Assembly: GCF_009746565.1 (NCBI RefSeq)
Contig: NZ_WRPN01000003.1
Location: forward strand, 1-64,000
Reading direction: 5' to 3'
Length of the DNA: 64,000 nucleotides
Origin: Mariniflexile maritimum
GTDB taxonomy: Bacteria; Bacteroidota; Bacteroidia; Flavobacteriales; Flavobacteriaceae
Shown here: one piece after another, positions 27,753 through 36,263 of the stretch
How positions within the stretch are numbered: position 1 is the first letter of the stretch
Layout: each line of letters begins with the position of its first letter
Notes under the pieces: model-generated
Told to the model about the DNA's origin: nothing
What the model saw: only the letters and a program-made list of their open reading frames with translations
The model's database searches: none
Translations under genes and position numbers: made by a program

Positions 27753-27784
27753 CAAAGATACCATATCTCATTTTTATATTGCAA
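27753..27784 (-). promoter_or_regulatory. Predicted promoter of the mevalonate gene pair
   Basis: On the minus strand TTG (27784-27782) and TATCTTTG (27760-27753) are separated by 21 bases, an excellent Bacteroidota promoter. The -7 box ends 18 bases before the ATG at 27734 and decides the choice of start. Confidence 0.7.
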
Positions 27785-27946
27785 TGGCGATATTTAATTG
27801 TTATAATTGGGTGTTTTTTGAAGAATTTTTAGTAAACTTGAAAACTTTTAGTAAAACCGCAAGAATTAATTGAAATATGCGCTATTACAACAACGGCTCC
27901 ATGTTAGTTTCCTTTAATTTTTAAAGCGTTAAATGACGATAAGTTT

Positions 27947-29497
27947 ATGGCAGATAGCACGATAAAACCACATCAAGACGAATTTCTGGGGCATCCAAAA
28001 GCACTTTTTATATTATTTTTTACTGAAATGTGGGAACGGTTTTCATTCTATGGAATGAAGGCCCTGCTCATTTTTTATCTTACCAAATACCATTTATTCT
28101 CCGATGATTCCGGCAATTTACTTATAGGAAGCTATGCAGCCCTGGTATATGCGGTTCCGGTGATTGGTGGTTTTATAGCCGATAAATACTTGGGATTTAG
28201 AAAAGCAATCATTTTTGGGGGCATTATGCTGGTGTTGGGTCATTTGGGTATGGCCTACGAAGGAAATGCCGCCACCCAATCCATCACAGGGGAAATTACC
28301 CGCGACCATACAGCATTGCAAATTTTTTATTTTTCATTATCCTTAATTATTTTAGGAGTGGGCTTCTTGAAGGCCAACATTTCGTCGTTAGTGGGCGAAT
28401 TATATGAAATTGGCGATAAACGCAGGGATTCTGGCTTTACCCTCTTCTACATGGGCATCAACTTGGGTTCGTTTTTGGCAACCATTATTTGCGTTTGGTT
28501 GGGCGAAACCTATGGTTGGAGTTACGGCTTTGGTGCTGCTGGCGTAGGAATGTTTTTTGGGTTGCTTACCTTCATTTCTGGCAAACGGTTTTTAATGGGG
28601 AAAGGAGAATCTAACAATCCTACATTTTTGGAACGCACCTCCTTCGGACTAAAAAACGAATGGCTTATTTACCTAGGAAGCATCTTGTCAACGCTTATTT
28701 TTTGGCAAATGGTTCAAAATCATGAAGTCGTTTCCATGGCGTTACAAGTAGCAGGAGGCATTTCGTTTCTTTATATCGTGTATTATGCGATCGTACATTT
28801 GGATGGAAAAGCACGCGAACAATTAATTGCATTAACCATCTTAATCATATTTACCATTGTGTTTTGGGCTTTATTTGAACAGGCATATACCTCGATGAAC
28901 CTTTTTGCAGATAGAATTTTAGATAGGCATATTTTTGGTATTGAAATTTCCGCAGGTCAATTTTTAAGTTTCAATGCCTTGTTTATCATTTTATTGGCTC
29001 CCATTTTTGCATGGTTGTGGGTAAAATTAGGAAAATACAACCCTAATACGGCTGTTAAATTTGCAATGGCATTAATGTTGGTAGGCCTTGGTTTTGGAGC
29101 CTTGGTTTTAGGAATAAACGTATCCGGATTGGGTAAAGTAGCTGCTTTGTGGTTGGTTTTGGCCTATTTTTTACACACCTGTGGCGAATTAAGCTTATCG
29201 CCCGTAGGTCTTTCGGCCGTTACCAAACTTTCGCCTGCAAAAATTGTTGGCTTTATGATGGGGGTTTGGTTTTTGGCAACGGCAAGTTCAGAATTCATTG
29301 CATCCGTATTGGCCAATATTGCTTCCGTAGATACCTCAAATGGGGTGGCTGCCGATTTAAACGTGGCCAAACAAAGCTACTTAACGCTGTTTGAATATCT
29401 TTTTTATACGGGAATTGCCTTCGGGGTTATCCTTTTGGCACTTTCACCTGTAATCAAAAAATTGATGCACGGTGTTGATAAAGAATTAAATAAATAA
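27947..29497 (+). CDS. POT/PTR-family proton-coupled oligopeptide transporter, first copy
   Basis: A 516-residue inner-membrane transporter of the major facilitator superfamily that takes up di- and tripeptides with protons. The PTR signature FFTEMWERFSFYGMKALLIFYL opens the protein, including the ExxER-like proton-coupling segment. FYMGINLGSFLATIICVWLGE is the second PTR signature. About 12-14 membrane helices are apparent and it ends SPVIKKLMHGVDKELNK. A paralogue follows 33 bp downstream, so the two are probably one transcript. Their specificities are unknown. Confidence 0.92.
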   Translation: MADSTIKPHQDEFLGHPKALFILFFTEMWERFSFYGMKALLIFYLTKYHLFSDDSGNLLIGSYAALVYAVPVIGGFIADKYLGFRKAIIFGGIMLVLGHLGMAYEGNAATQSITGEITRDHTALQIFYFSLSLIILGVGFLKANISSLVGELYEIGDKRRDSGFTLFYMGINLGSFLATIICVWLGETYGWSYGFGAAGVGMFFGLLTFISGKRFLMGKGESNNPTFLERTSFGLKNEWLIYLGSILSTLIFWQMVQNHEVVSMALQVAGGISFLYIVYYAIVHLDGKAREQLIALTILIIFTIVFWALFEQAYTSMNLFADRILDRHIFGIEISAGQFLSFNALFIILLAPIFAWLWVKLGKYNPNTAVKFAMALMLVGLGFGALVLGINVSGLGKVAALWLVLAYFLHTCGELSLSPVGLSAVTKLSPAKIVGFMMGVWFLATASSEFIASVLANIASVDTSNGVAADLNVAKQSYLTLFEYLFYTGIAFGVILLALSPVIKKLMHGVDKELNK

Positions 29498-29530
29498 TGA
29501 TAAAACAAAAATTAATTTCACTTCCAAATT

Positions 29531-31336
29531 ATGAATGAAAATTCTACCGACCAGTTTTTTAAGAGCACCGTTTTAGGGCATCCATCCGGATTATTTGTGC
29601 TATTTTTTACCGAAATGTGGGAACGTTTCTCTTTTTACGGTATGCGTTCATTGTTAATTTTATTCTTAACGGCATCCTTTACCGACGGTGGATGGGAATG
29701 GACCCGGGAAAATGCCTCGGCACTCTTTGGCTCCTATGTGGGCTTGGTCTATCTATCAACCATGCTTGGTGGCTATTTTGCCGATAAAATTATAGGGTTT
29801 AGATGGGCCGTAGTTGTAGGTGCCTTATTAATGACCTTAGGGCATGCGTCCATGGCCATTGAAACCCAATTTTCAATTTATTTAGGCTTGGTACTGTTGG
29901 TTTTTGGCAATGGTTTTTTTAAACCTAATATGACCTCCATCATTTCGGAAATGTATAAAGATAGACCTGAGAAAAAAGACGGCGCTTATACCCTATTCTA
30001 CATGGGGGTAAATGCTGGGGCCTTTTTTGGCATTTTGCTATGTGGCTATTTAGGTGAAAAAGTAGGCTGGAGCTATGGTTTTGGATTGGCCGGTATTTTT
30101 ATGTTTTTTGGCATGTTACAGTTTTGGCTGTCGCAAAATATTTTTGGCGATATAGGATTGAAGCCAACGGTTGAAAGCAAAGCGAAATCGGATGCTTTGG
30201 ATACCGACAAACGAAATCCTTTTACAAAAATCGAATTAGGGGTCATCTTTATATGTTCGGTTTTGGGATTACTCTGGATTTTAAATGATCCTGCTTCCAA
30301 AATATCTGGAGGCAGCATTAATATTTTTGGGTTTTTAGGTGAAAACGGAAACAACATAGCCATTGTTACGGCATTGGTTTTGTTCCTAATTCTACTGGTG
30401 GTAAGGTTATTAAAATATTCCCAAATTACCCGAGAAAAGCTAATTGCTGTTACCTTTTTTGCGTTCTTGACCATTTTCTTTTGGGCAATTTTTGAGCAAT
30501 CGCCCAACTCCTTGACCATATTTGCTAACGATTATACCAATAGAATTTTAGACGGCAACTGGAGCACTTTTTTCTTAATAATAAACTCTTTAATAACGGT
30601 GGTGCCACTGGCAATTATTACCTGGGTGCTTTATTCCTTGTTCAAACAAACGTTTAAAAGTTACACGCTGGCAAGTATTATTTTATCTACCAGTTTTGTG
30701 ATTGTGTGGACCATTGCTATCTGGATGCTGATTAAGGATTTCTATTCAGCGGGTTATTTAACCCTGTCGGATGCCACATTAAATAGGTTGAAAATTGATA
30801 AAGTTACCGAAGCAATAACCGAAGTGCCCGCTACCTGGTTCTCAACCTTAAATTCATTGTTCATCATCTCATTGGCACCCTTATTTTCTAAATGGTGGGA
30901 AAGCAAATACAACCCTTCGGCAAACATGAAATATGGAATTGGAATGTTTTTATTGGCACTTGGTATGGCCTGTGTAGCCTTTGGTGCCATGGGCATTGAA
31001 CCGGGCGCTAAAACAGCATCTGTAAGTATGATATGGCTCATTTTAGTCTATCTTTTCCATACCATGGGCGAATTGTGCATATCGCCCGTAGGCCTATCGT
31101 ATGTAAGCAAATTGGTGCCTGCTAGAATGATTGCATTCATGTTTGGCGTATGGTATTTGGCGGTAGCTATTGGAATGAAAGGCGCCGGTAAATTTGGTGA
31201 AAATATCGATGCCATTGCCAATGAGCACGGTTTGAGCTATTTCTTTTGGATGCTGGCCATCATTTCGATAATTGTTGGATTGTTCTCCATTGTAATGAGC
31301 CCTGTTATCAAAAAACTAATGCATGGCGTTCGTTAA
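29531..31336 (+). CDS. POT/PTR-family proton-coupled oligopeptide transporter, second copy
   Basis: This 601-residue paralogue has the same opening motif (FFTEMWERFSFYGMRSLLILFL), the FYMGVNAGAFFGILLCGYLGE signature and the same C-terminal SPVIKKLMHGVR ending. It is 85 residues longer than its neighbour. The extra length is mainly in the middle and second half, including about residues 205-260 and 400-455, which would form longer loops or extra helices. The pair most likely arose by tandem duplication and then diverged. A terminator follows the stop at 31362-31389. Confidence 0.92.
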   Translation: MNENSTDQFFKSTVLGHPSGLFVLFFTEMWERFSFYGMRSLLILFLTASFTDGGWEWTRENASALFGSYVGLVYLSTMLGGYFADKIIGFRWAVVVGALLMTLGHASMAIETQFSIYLGLVLLVFGNGFFKPNMTSIISEMYKDRPEKKDGAYTLFYMGVNAGAFFGILLCGYLGEKVGWSYGFGLAGIFMFFGMLQFWLSQNIFGDIGLKPTVESKAKSDALDTDKRNPFTKIELGVIFICSVLGLLWILNDPASKISGGSINIFGFLGENGNNIAIVTALVLFLILLVVRLLKYSQITREKLIAVTFFAFLTIFFWAIFEQSPNSLTIFANDYTNRILDGNWSTFFLIINSLITVVPLAIITWVLYSLFKQTFKSYTLASIILSTSFVIVWTIAIWMLIKDFYSAGYLTLSDATLNRLKIDKVTEAITEVPATWFSTLNSLFIISLAPLFSKWWESKYNPSANMKYGIGMFLLALGMACVAFGAMGIEPGAKTASVSMIWLILVYLFHTMGELCISPVGLSYVSKLVPARMIAFMFGVWYLAVAIGMKGAGKFGENIDAIANEHGLSYFFWMLAIISIIVGLFSIVMSPVIKKLMHGVR

Positions 31337-31361
31337 TCGAAAATAAAGTTAAAAAAAATTC

Positions 31362-31389
31362 AAAATGCTCCAACTTTGGGGCATTTTTT
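31362..31389 (+). terminator. Rho-independent terminator after the peptide transporter genes
   Basis: AAAATGCTCC (31362-31371) pairs with GGGGCATTTT (31378-31387) with one G-U pair and a 6-base loop, and runs into a T stretch. It lies just downstream of the second transporter gene and before the thioredoxin gene. Confidence 0.75.
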
Positions 31390-31424
31390 GTAAGTTCGGA
31401 ACAACTTTTGCAACAAAGTGCCTT

Positions 31425-31973
31425 ATGAAGAAATTAGTATATATATTCGTATTTGCCGCTTTAACCTCGGTTAGTGGCTTTGCACAGGAAATTAATTGGG
31501 TAACGCTTGAAAAAGCCATGGAGCTTCAAAAGAAAAAACCAAAAAAAATCATGATGGACGTTTATACCAATTGGTGCGGGCCTTGTAAGATGTTGGACAA
31601 AAACACGTTTCAAACGGCCGACGTTGCCAATTATGTAAATGAAAATTATTATGCCGTTAAGTTCAACGCCGAAGGCAATGAAACCATTAACTATAAAGGA
31701 AAGGTGTATTCAAACCCAGGATATAATCCCGAATTGGCTTCCAGACGTAATTCGGCCCACAGTTTGGCGCAGTTTTTACAAATACAAGCCTATCCAACCA
31801 TTGTTTTTATGGATGAAAAAGGGGATGTTATTGCGCCCATTCGAGGTTACCAAACACCGCCCCAACTAGAACTGTACCTAAAAATGTTTAAGGCCGATGA
31901 ACATAAAGGCATCGATACCCAAGAAAAGTTCAACGCTTATTACACCGCTTTTAAACCGCAATTTAAAGGATAG
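31425..31973 (+). CDS. Periplasmic thioredoxin-fold protein
   Basis: The 182-residue product has a signal peptide (residues 1-21, ending SGFAQ). The preferred ATG at 31425 starts this signal; an in-frame ATG at 31365 lies inside the preceding terminator and is rejected. The thioredoxin active site is C51-GP-C54 in YTNWCGPCKMLDKNTF, with a cis-proline region AYPTIVFMDEKGD. It resembles the thioredoxin_7/DUF255-like group used in the periplasm for disulfide reduction or cytochrome maturation. The partner is unknown. Its stop is 27 bp from the convergent comEC stop. Confidence 0.88.
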   Translation: MKKLVYIFVFAALTSVSGFAQEINWVTLEKAMELQKKKPKKIMMDVYTNWCGPCKMLDKNTFQTADVANYVNENYYAVKFNAEGNETINYKGKVYSNPGYNPELASRRNSAHSLAQFLQIQAYPTIVFMDEKGDVIAPIRGYQTPPQLELYLKMFKADEHKGIDTQEKFNAYYTAFKPQFKG

Positions 31974-32000
31974 CTTAATATTTCAGTTAAACCACAAATA

Positions 32001-34040
32001 TTAATAATTTATCACAAAAGCTCCTTTTTTACTGGTCTGGTAAAAAGGGAGTTTTCGTTTTTTACAGGTAATTTCCCATTGCTCTACATACGATTTATAG
32101 TTGCTGCCATCGGCAATGATGTACTTTGGCTTTATGGAATCAATCAATCGGTTCAAGTTTATTTTTGGCGATTGCCGTAATAGAACATAATCGGGCTGAA
32201 ACGATTTTACGTTGTAAATGCCCAAGCTGTCAACAACCAAAACTTTTGTGTTCTTCAGAAGGTAAACAGATTGTATAGGCTCCATTTTTATGTTACTAAT
32301 ATAATTTCCAACGGTATAATCTTTAACTATTTTGGTTTTAAGGCTCGAAATGCTATCCATATCGGTCGCAATCTTTATTGTATTATGGGTCGTGCTTCCT
32401 ATCAAACTGTACCGACTTTTATGGAATACAACAAATTGATTGTTGGGTTTAGTGTAGTTGGTATAAATAACGGCACATTGCATGATTACGACACTTATTA
32501 AAAACCATTGCAAAGTAGCATAATTCCTTTTTATGTACAACCGAGCCAGTGTTATAATAAGTATATACGACGCAAAAACATATAGAATACCAAACGGAAT
32601 ATCCTTAAATAAAAACGCTTCTTGTTTTGAAATCCATTCAACAAAAACATTCATTAAAGAGATTATGAACCCGTAACCAGTAGCAATAAACTGTGGCAAG
32701 ACATTTAAAACGGCCAAAAAGATGATACTTATTCCAAGGCCCAAAATGATTCCCAAAAGAGGAATAATGACCAAATTTGATAGAAAAAACAAACTGGGAA
32801 ATTGATGGAAATAAAACAAACTAAGTGGAATGATGCCAAATTGTGCCGATACCGTTACGGTAAAAGTGTGCCAATACACTTTAGTTAGCCAATATTTGGG
32901 TTTCCATAAACTATACAAATACGGGTCAATCGACACAATGGCAATAACCGCCAAATAACTTAATTGAAACCCCACATCAAACAAAAACAAAGGCTTAAAA
33001 AGCAATATCACGCAAGCTGAAATGGCCAGTGTATTATAAATATTGGTTGGCCGGTTTAAGTTTTTAGCAATGGCAACCACGCTAAACATGGCCACTGCGC
33101 GCGTTACGGAGGCCGATAGTCCTGCAATAATGGCAAAGCTCCATAAAATGCTCACTAATAGTATGGCGTTAATTAATCTGCCATGTTTCAAGAAGGTAAC
33201 GGGTTTGAATACAAATTCCAAAAGCAATAAAATAATACCAATGTGCAGCCCTGAAATTGCCAAAATATGTATGGCACCGGCATTGGTGTAATTTGTGTAA
33301 ACCGCTTCGCTTACATCTTGTCGTTGCCCCAGCAAAAGAGCATTAATAATAGCCAGTTCGTCGGGTTTAAAATCATATAATTTTAGTTTATCGTTAATGT
33401 GGTCCCTAATGGCTTCCGCAATACCAAAAAGGGTTCTATGGTTTGATTCAATGGGAAAAAGAAAGGCTTTATCGGTAAATATCTGATGGTAAACATATCG
33501 CTTTTCCAAATAAGTTTTATAATCGAACTGGTTGGGATTTAATGGGTGAATCAACGCTTTAAAGGACGTTTTGGTAATATAGACCGCATCCACTTTCAAA
33601 GGTTTGCCATTCCTGTTCTTACGGATGTTCAACAACGATTTACCGGTAGTTTTGTTGCCTTCAATTTGAAGAATATCGATCACATATTTTTCGTAATAAT
33701 TGCCCGGTTTTAGAACTTCCCGAACCCTAAACGTAACATTTTTTAGTGCCTCTTTTTCTGTTGAAAGTTGCTTTGTATAATGACTGGGATTATAGATTTC
33801 ATTGTGAAGATTGGTTACCAAAACCCCGGTAAAAACCATTGTTATAAATGCAGAAATACCAAACCAAGCGGTTCTAGTAAATTGTTTTCTGGCAATTAAA
33901 AAGCACACAAAAAGTATTAATAAACTGCCGCCAGTTACATATAAACTTACCAGTAAGGAAACATTGCCAAAATACCCGATAAGGATGCCTAAAATAAGAC
34001 AAAAAGTTAATTTTATAATGGCAAAATTAAGTAGTTGCAT
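32001..34040 (-). CDS. comEC: ComEC/Rec2-family DNA uptake channel protein
   Basis: The 679-residue polytopic membrane protein is the inner-membrane channel for transforming single-stranded DNA. It has an N-terminal membrane pair with a DUF4131/OB-like region at about 25-190. The competence domain carries the hallmark HILAISGLHIG (about residue 260) and SASVTRAVAMF. The C-terminal 130 residues look like a remnant of the ComEC metallo-beta-lactamase domain (VLVVDSLGIYNV, PDYVLLRQSP, KYIIADGSNYKSY) but no HxHxDH metal motif is present. This implies that DNA strand degradation, if it occurs, needs another nuclease. No other competence gene is nearby. Confidence 0.88.
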   Translation of the reverse strand: MQLLNFAIIKLTFCLILGILIGYFGNVSLLVSLYVTGGSLLILFVCFLIARKQFTRTAWFGISAFITMVFTGVLVTNLHNEIYNPSHYTKQLSTEKEALKNVTFRVREVLKPGNYYEKYVIDILQIEGNKTTGKSLLNIRKNRNGKPLKVDAVYITKTSFKALIHPLNPNQFDYKTYLEKRYVYHQIFTDKAFLFPIESNHRTLFGIAEAIRDHINDKLKLYDFKPDELAIINALLLGQRQDVSEAVYTNYTNAGAIHILAISGLHIGIILLLLEFVFKPVTFLKHGRLINAILLVSILWSFAIIAGLSASVTRAVAMFSVVAIAKNLNRPTNIYNTLAISACVILLFKPLFLFDVGFQLSYLAVIAIVSIDPYLYSLWKPKYWLTKVYWHTFTVTVSAQFGIIPLSLFYFHQFPSLFFLSNLVIIPLLGIILGLGISIIFLAVLNVLPQFIATGYGFIISLMNVFVEWISKQEAFLFKDIPFGILYVFASYILIITLARLYIKRNYATLQWFLISVVIMQCAVIYTNYTKPNNQFVVFHKSRYSLIGSTTHNTIKIATDMDSISSLKTKIVKDYTVGNYISNIKMEPIQSVYLLKNTKVLVVDSLGIYNVKSFQPDYVLLRQSPKINLNRLIDSIKPKYIIADGSNYKSYVEQWEITCKKRKLPFYQTSKKGAFVINY

Positions 34041-34041
34041 G

Positions 34042-34071
34042 TTCCCGAGCTATGAGAAATAGTTATGGGAA
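34042..34071 (-). promoter_or_regulatory. Imperfect inverted repeat just upstream of comEC
   Basis: TTCCC (34042-34046) and CTAT (34050-34053) can pair with GGGAA (34067-34071) and ATAG (34059-34062). The element abuts the comEC start codon on its 5' side, so it would be a leader hairpin. Its TTCCC/GGGAA ends resemble the mini-hairpins in the dcw cluster. Confidence 0.3.
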
Positions 34072-34233
34072 TTTACAAAAAAATTGTATCGTTTTTATAA
34101 TGAATTTGTTACAACAGGAAATTTAGGGGTTTCTGGACATTTTTTAAATATCTGAAGGTTCCTAAAATTAGTCAGCATGTTGGTTTCAAATACCTCGGAA
34201 ACGTTTTAATTTCAGGCAAACATTCCAAGGAAT

Positions 34234-34815
34234 TTACAAAATCCTGCGGGCTTCAACAAAAGCATTGTCCCAATATTTTTCTGAAAGATCAGAAACAATA
34301 ACGCCTGCTTGTGTGGTAGAGTGAATAAATTTAATATCGCCATTTTCAGCGGCTACAACCAAGCCTACATGACTAATGTCGTTTCTTCTGTTCATTGTTT
34401 TAAAAAATAACAAGTCGCCCACTTGGGCATTTTCCAATGTTATTTTTTCGCCCTGTTTGGCCATATCCCGCGAGCTACGGGGCAAAATAATATCAAAGGC
34501 CCTAAAAGACTCAAAAACAAGTCCGGAACAGTCTATTCCTGCCTGCGTAGTGCCACCAAATTTGTATTTTACACCATTAAATTGTTGTGCATAATCTACA
34601 ATATGTAATGCTTTAAAAGCCTCGTTTTTACTATCCAGGGTTTCGTTTGAAGTACTGCTTAAATCAATGGCTGTTGCCGGTTCATCATGATCAATGCTTG
34701 CCAAAGGACGTGAAATAACTTTATTGGAAGCCGATTTTTTAACGATTATCCCTTTGGAAGATGAACAGCTACTGAAACTTAAAACAATTAAAAGTAAAAC
34801 GATACGGTATTTCAT
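34234..34815 (-). CDS. NlpC/P60 (C40) peptidoglycan hydrolase lipoprotein
   Basis: This 193-residue lipoprotein (lipobox C17 in LSFSSC) has an NlpC/P60 papain-like domain at about 70-193. The catalytic triad is visible as C96 in GIDCSGLVFESF, H149 in DISHVGLVV and H165 in FIHSTTQAGV. Such enzymes cut the D-Glu to diaminopimelate bond of peptidoglycan stem peptides. It is 8 bp downstream of lpxB and is probably co-transcribed with it, which links it to envelope synthesis. The N-terminal 50 residues after the lipid anchor look like a flexible linker. Confidence 0.9.
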   Translation of the reverse strand: MKYRIVLLLIVLSFSSCSSSKGIIVKKSASNKVISRPLASIDHDEPATAIDLSSTSNETLDSKNEAFKALHIVDYAQQFNGVKYKFGGTTQAGIDCSGLVFESFRAFDIILPRSSRDMAKQGEKITLENAQVGDLLFFKTMNRRNDISHVGLVVAAENGDIKFIHSTTQAGVIVSDLSEKYWDNAFVEARRIL

Positions 34816-34823
34816 AAGATAAA

Positions 34824-35936
34824 TTAAGCTTTAATAGCGTTGTAAATAAGTGCCGCTGTTTTTTCGCTGGCTCCTTTTCCCCCTAATTTTTTTTCCAATT
34901 CGTAATACTGCATAAATAGTTTAGAACGCTCTTTCTCGTCCAAAATTATTTCAAGCTCTTTTTTTAATGTTTTTTTGTTGAAATTGTTTTGGATAAGCTC
35001 GGTAACCACTTCTTTATCCATAATTAAATTCACCAATGATATATATTTTAGGGTAATGATGCGTTTTGCAATGTGATAGGAAATTGCGCTTCCTTTATAG
35101 CAAACCACTTGTGGCACTTTAAATAATGCGGTTTCTAAGGTGGCCGTTCCAGAGGTAACCAACGCTGCATAAGCAACACTCAATAGATCGTAAGTTCTGT
35201 TTGAAATAAATGTTACGTTGGCCGATTTTATAAAGGGTTCGTAAAAACTATAATCCTGACTTGGAGCCCCTGCAATAACAAATTGGTAATCAGGAAAATC
35301 GTCAACCAAACTAAGCATGATCGATAGCATGTTTGTAATTTCCTGCTTTCGGCTTCCGGGTAATAGGGCAATGATAGGCTGGTCGCTTAAATGGTGTTCT
35401 TCCCTAAAAGTGCGTTCGCCAATTTGCGGCCTGTTGGCAATGGCATCAATAAGTGGATGGCCAACAAACGTAACCTTATAATCGTATTTTTTGTAAAAGT
35501 CCTCCACAAAAGGCAATATTACATACATGGCATCGATATCGCGTTTTATGGCTTTTACGCGTCCCGCACGCGATGCCCAAACCTGTGGCGAAATGTAGTA
35601 ATTTGTTTTAAAATGATGCTTTTTTGCCCATTTCGCAATGCGTAAATTAAAGCCAGAGTTGTCAATAAAAATAATAACATCGGGGTTGAAGGTCTCAATA
35701 TCATTTTTGCAGAATGATATATCCTTAAATATGGCCGAAAGGTTCATAATCACTTCCGCAAAACCCATAAAGGCACGTTCTTTATAGTGTTTTACCAAGG
35801 TACCACCAACCGCTTGCATAAGGTCGCCACCCCAAAACCTAAAATGTGCGTTTGCGTCTTCCTTACGCAATGCCTTCATTAGGTTCGAGCCATGTAAATC
35901 GCCCGATGCTTCGCCTGCTATGATGTAATATTTCAT
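34824..35936 (-). CDS. lpxB: Lipid-A-disaccharide synthase
   Basis: LpxB joins UDP-2,3-diacylglucosamine and lipid X to form the beta-1,6-linked lipid A disaccharide at the inner membrane. The 370-residue length is normal for a GT19 enzyme. Signatures are the N-terminal YIIAGEASGDLHGSNLMKAL, FRFWGGDLMQAVGG, the YYISPQVWASRAGRVK region, PLIDAI, and LLPGSRKQEITNML. The ATG follows a 42-bp spacer after a small membrane protein gene, and the order surE, small protein, lpxB, NlpC suggests one envelope transcript. Confidence 0.95.
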   Translation of the reverse strand: MKYYIIAGEASGDLHGSNLMKALRKEDANAHFRFWGGDLMQAVGGTLVKHYKERAFMGFAEVIMNLSAIFKDISFCKNDIETFNPDVIIFIDNSGFNLRIAKWAKKHHFKTNYYISPQVWASRAGRVKAIKRDIDAMYVILPFVEDFYKKYDYKVTFVGHPLIDAIANRPQIGERTFREEHHLSDQPIIALLPGSRKQEITNMLSIMLSLVDDFPDYQFVIAGAPSQDYSFYEPFIKSANVTFISNRTYDLLSVAYAALVTSGTATLETALFKVPQVVCYKGSAISYHIAKRIITLKYISLVNLIMDKEVVTELIQNNFNKKTLKKELEIILDEKERSKLFMQYYELEKKLGGKGASEKTAALIYNAIKA

Positions 35937-35978
35937 TGATTGCTGTTTGTCTTCCGTTTTCCTTATCCCGTCTTCCCA

Positions 35979-36263
35979 CTAAAAAAGCTTAAATACAAAG
36001 GTAAACAAGGCTATAATAATGGTTATTAATAGAACGCCACGAGCGCGATAATCTTGCCGCTTTTTAATGAAGATAAAAAAAGCTATCAAATTTAAAATAG
36101 CACCAAGGCTGATGAGCTTTCCTAAAAAACCTTCACCGGTAGCGGCCTTAATTACGGTAACAAAGTCGTCGCCGCCACCCAACAGGGTCGAAACCAATAT
36201 CAAACCAATACTGTTGGCAATAAGGCCAACGAGCATGCCTATAAAAATATTTTTTTTAATCAT
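35979..36263 (-). CDS. Small hypothetical membrane protein (94 aa)
   Basis: The function is not recognised. The 94-residue protein has about three hydrophobic helices (residues 5-27, 50-66 and 76-93), a short loop with GGGDDF after the first helix and a positively charged KKRQDYRAR stretch after the second. Its start overlaps the surE stop by 8 bp, so it is probably translated with surE, and lpxB follows 42 bp later. Conserved placement between surE and lpxB would suggest an envelope role, but that is inference. Confidence 0.7.
   Translation of the reverse strand: MIKKNIFIGMLVGLIANSIGLILVSTLLGGGDDFVTVIKAATGEGFLGKLISLGAILNLIAFFIFIKKRQDYRARGVLLITIIIALFTFVFKLF

Noticed and set aside
27735-27764. 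Ten-residue longer N-terminus for HMG-CoA reductase
   Set aside because: The upstream ATG lies before the predicted -7 box, and the family N-terminus starts at the ISGFSKLSK segment.
30073-30519. 148-codon minus-strand frame opposite the second peptide transporter gene
   Set aside because: It is an antisense shadow of a membrane protein gene, with no promoter and no homologous features.
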